A stretch of DNA of 64,000 nucleotides from Pandoraea eparura (lineage in GTDB: Bacteria > Pseudomonadota > Gammaproteobacteria > Burkholderiales > Burkholderiaceae), in assembly GCF_902459725.1 (NCBI RefSeq), contig NZ_CABPSH010000004.1, positions 62,001 through 126,000 on the forward strand, given 5' to 3'. Each line of letters starts with the position of its first letter. The stretch's first letter is position 1. The translations under genes and the position numbers were made by a program. Of this stretch, positions 63,937-64,000 are shown one piece after another. The notes below the pieces were generated by a model. It was not told where the DNA came from and made no database searches. It saw only the letters and a list, made by a program, of their open reading frames with translations.

Positions 63937-64000
63937 ATGGAGACACCGCAGCAAAACCCTTCAGACGCCGGGCGACACGCCGACGCGTTGCTCGTCGACA
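63937..64000 (+). CDS. Start of a further operon gene, cut by the window edge
   Basis: ATG at 63937 behind GGAGTGAAGT. The visible 21 residues read METPQQNPSDAGRHADALLV and one more. Enoyl-CoA hydratase/isomerase genes commonly follow in such operons and often begin with a comparable short polar lead, but nothing in this fragment identifies the family. Confidence 0.5.
   Translation, partial: METPQQNPSDAGRHADALLVD

Overview
The window is high-GC, densely coded chromosomal DNA of the kind seen in Burkholderiaceae. Gene content and protein style (PqiAB, DHA2 pumps, formate dehydrogenase-N with selAB/selC, Liv-type ABC importers, many small catabolic operons with GntR/IclR/MarR regulators) fit Pandoraea or a close Burkholderia relative. 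This is recollection and inference, not a database match. No rRNA, CRISPR array or replication origin was seen; the only tRNA is tRNA-Sec.

Layout. 1-5.8 kb: the end of a GH15-type glycoside hydrolase, an MdtD-like efflux pump, and a pqiA1-pqiA2-pqiB-pqiC envelope lipid-transport operon. 5.9-15.2 kb: a complete selenocysteine module. The formate dehydrogenase-N operon fdnGHI-fdhE has an in-frame UGA at Sec197 followed by a SECIS hairpin, and selA, selB and the tRNA-Sec gene selC follow directly. 15.17-19.01 kb: a small decayed genomic island in the 3' half of selC, bounded by 63-bp repeats, with a broken tyrosine integrase, short unknown genes, an IS3-type remnant and a cold-shock gene. 19-25.2 kb: an orphan binding protein, a GntR regulator and a hydantoinase operon (MFS importer, AMDase-like protein, hydantoinase, hydantoin-racemase-like protein). 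25.2-33.7 kb: LysE exporter, ribA, a probable magnesium locus (small protein, leader ORF, mgtA), an outer-membrane protein with a MarR regulator, and an IscS-like cysteine desulfurase.

34.1-42.2 kb: a nine-gene catabolic/uptake operon (flavin reductase, HpaB-family monooxygenase, cupin, Liv-type binding protein, DUF2848 protein, LivG, LivF, LivH, LivM). 42.3-47.8 kb: nsrR, an MFS pump, a FrnE-like DsbA protein, a flavin reductase-like protein and an orphan NuoM-like subunit with a clear terminator. 47.9-51.1 kb: GntR, MFS and PEP-mutase/isocitrate-lyase family protein, with a twin operator. 51.2-56.7 kb: aromatic degradation genes (MFS, MhpA-like hydroxylase, FAH-family hydrolase, VOC protein, IclR). 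56.8-64 kb: an IclR regulator divergent from an acyl-CoA carboxylase (two subunits) and two CaiB/BaiF CoA-transferases, running off the right edge.

The most interesting leads are the selC island with its tRNA-like divergent repeats, the hydantoinase operon whose two Asp/Glu-racemase-fold proteins both lack the usual cysteine pair, the HpaB/cupin/DUF2848/Liv operon whose LivF has Arg in place of the Walker A Lys, and the structured leader ORF of mgtA. None of these is proven to be a new system; each is a hypothesis from sequence reading alone.
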